NCBI RefSeq assembly: GCF_006517255.1
Contig: NZ_CP041185.1
Span: 4,898,001 to 4,962,000 of the forward strand
Length of the DNA: 64,000 nt
Direction of reading: 5' to 3'
From: Janthinobacterium tructae
Lineage (GTDB): Bacteria; Pseudomonadota; Gammaproteobacteria; Burkholderiales; Burkholderiaceae_D
Shown piece after piece: positions 63,524-64,000 of this stretch. A program made the position numbers and the translations under genes. Position 1 is the stretch's first letter, and the number at the start of each line of letters is the position of its first letter. Under the pieces are notes generated by a model. The model did no database searches. It saw nothing but the letters and a program-made list of their open reading frames with translations, and was not told where the DNA came from.

Positions 63524-64000
63524 TGCGCGCGCCTGTCGATACCGTCGCCATGCGCGGGTTGAGCCTGGCGGTCTTGCTGACCCTGGCCGCCTGCGGCACC
63601 ACGCCGCACAAACCCGCATCGAACAACGTGCCGCTGCCGTCAGGCGGCAAGGTCAAGTCCCCCGTGCGCCAGGACCCCACCCTGCCGGCGCTGCCGGCGG
63701 CCGGCTCCGGGCGCGGCGGATACTACAAGGATGACGGCCCGGGCGAGAATCCGCCGGCCAACCTGCGCGACGTGCCCGATGCGGAAGTGCGCAACGAGCC
63801 GTATTCGACGCGCTCGAATCGTCCTTACGTTGTGTTCGGCAAGACGTACACGCCGATCACCGACAACGAACCATTTACGCAGAAGGGCACGGGCACCTGG
63901 TATGGCAAGAAATTCCATGGCCAGCGCACTTCGTCGGGTGAAATCTACGACATGTACAAGATGACGGCGGCCCATCCCACCTTGCCGATTCCGTCGTATG
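63523..64000 (+). CDS. rlpA: RlpA-like septal ring lytic transglycosylase, truncated by the window end
   Basis: 159 codons before the edge. A lipoprotein signal with LLTLAAC (Cys24) is followed by a Pro/Gly-rich linker. A double-psi beta-barrel begins GTGTWYGKKFHGQRTSSGEIYDM-type, broken after PTLPIPSY. RlpA cleaves denuded glycan strands; the usual C-terminal SPOR domain would lie outside the window. It overlaps rodA by one base. The rodA-rlpA order is standard. Confidence 0.92.
   Translation, partial: MRAPVDTVAMRGLSLAVLLTLAACGTTPHKPASNNVPLPSGGKVKSPVRQDPTLPALPAAGSGRGGYYKDDGPGENPPANLRDVPDAEVRNEPYSTRSNRPYVVFGKTYTPITDNEPFTQKGTGTWYGKKFHGQRTSSGEIYDMYKMTAAHPTLPIPSY

Overview
The window is chromosomal DNA of a betaproteobacterium of the Oxalobacteraceae, most probably Janthinobacterium or a close relative. 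The basis is the Burkholderiales-type 16S sequence, the gene content and order (gshA-gshB-EIIA-ptsH-ptsI, metX-metW, gatCAB opposite mreBCD-mrdA-rodA-rlpA) and the high-GC codon usage. The genus is a judgement from memory of 16S signatures, not from a search.

Layout. 1-4.8 kb is the 3' two thirds of a 16S gene, then tRNA-Ile, tRNA-Ala, 23S and 5S. 5.0-9.2 kb is an RNA-repair locus: rtcR (minus) facing a sigma-54 promoter and rtcBA. 9.3-24.8 kb is a periplasmic alcohol-oxidation locus. It holds a pedF-type cytochrome c, a quinoprotein-associated solute-binding protein, a TonB receptor resembling the PQQ receptor PqqU/YncD, a YVTN beta-propeller protein, aldehyde dehydrogenase, a DUF779 protein, a PQQ alcohol dehydrogenase with the lanthanide-type extra Asp, a porin, a NosR-like flavin/FeS membrane protein with its ApbE flavin transferase, and an AcoR-like sigma-54 activator. 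25.1-30.9 kb is a second, complete rRNA operon in the same orientation plus an extra 5S gene.

30.9-33.9 kb holds small minus-strand housekeeping genes (DUF1840, lipoprotein, comM, ubiK). 34-37 kb is a nitrogen-responsive unit (TorF-like porin, glnK, amtB) with a sigma-54 promoter and an NtrC-type site. 37-42 kb is gshA-gshB-EIIA(Man)-HPr-EI. 42-47 kb is metX-metW-ampG-M48 protease-RluA, tightly packed. 47-53.9 kb has xth, pyrE, a TauE/SafE exporter with a divergent LysR regulator, a hydrolase, a small YqaE-type protein followed by a MITE-like repeat, two unknown genes and a Gfo/Idh/MocA oxidoreductase. 54-57.3 kb is gatCAB on the minus strand, and 57.7-64 kb is the rod-shape operon, ending inside rlpA.

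How it fits together. The most interesting part is the 15-kb quinoprotein locus. Five of its transcription units (pedF, the TonB receptor, the beta-propeller gene, the aldehyde dehydrogenase operon, the porin-NosR-ApbE unit) each have a -24/-12 sigma-54 promoter that I could read in the sequence, and a sigma-54 activator lies at the end of the locus. This suggests a single regulon for lanthanide/PQQ-dependent alcohol oxidation, with outer-membrane import of PQQ and a flavinylated membrane electron carrier. The RNA-repair locus and the quinoprotein locus together occupy the ~20 kb between two direct rRNA operons.
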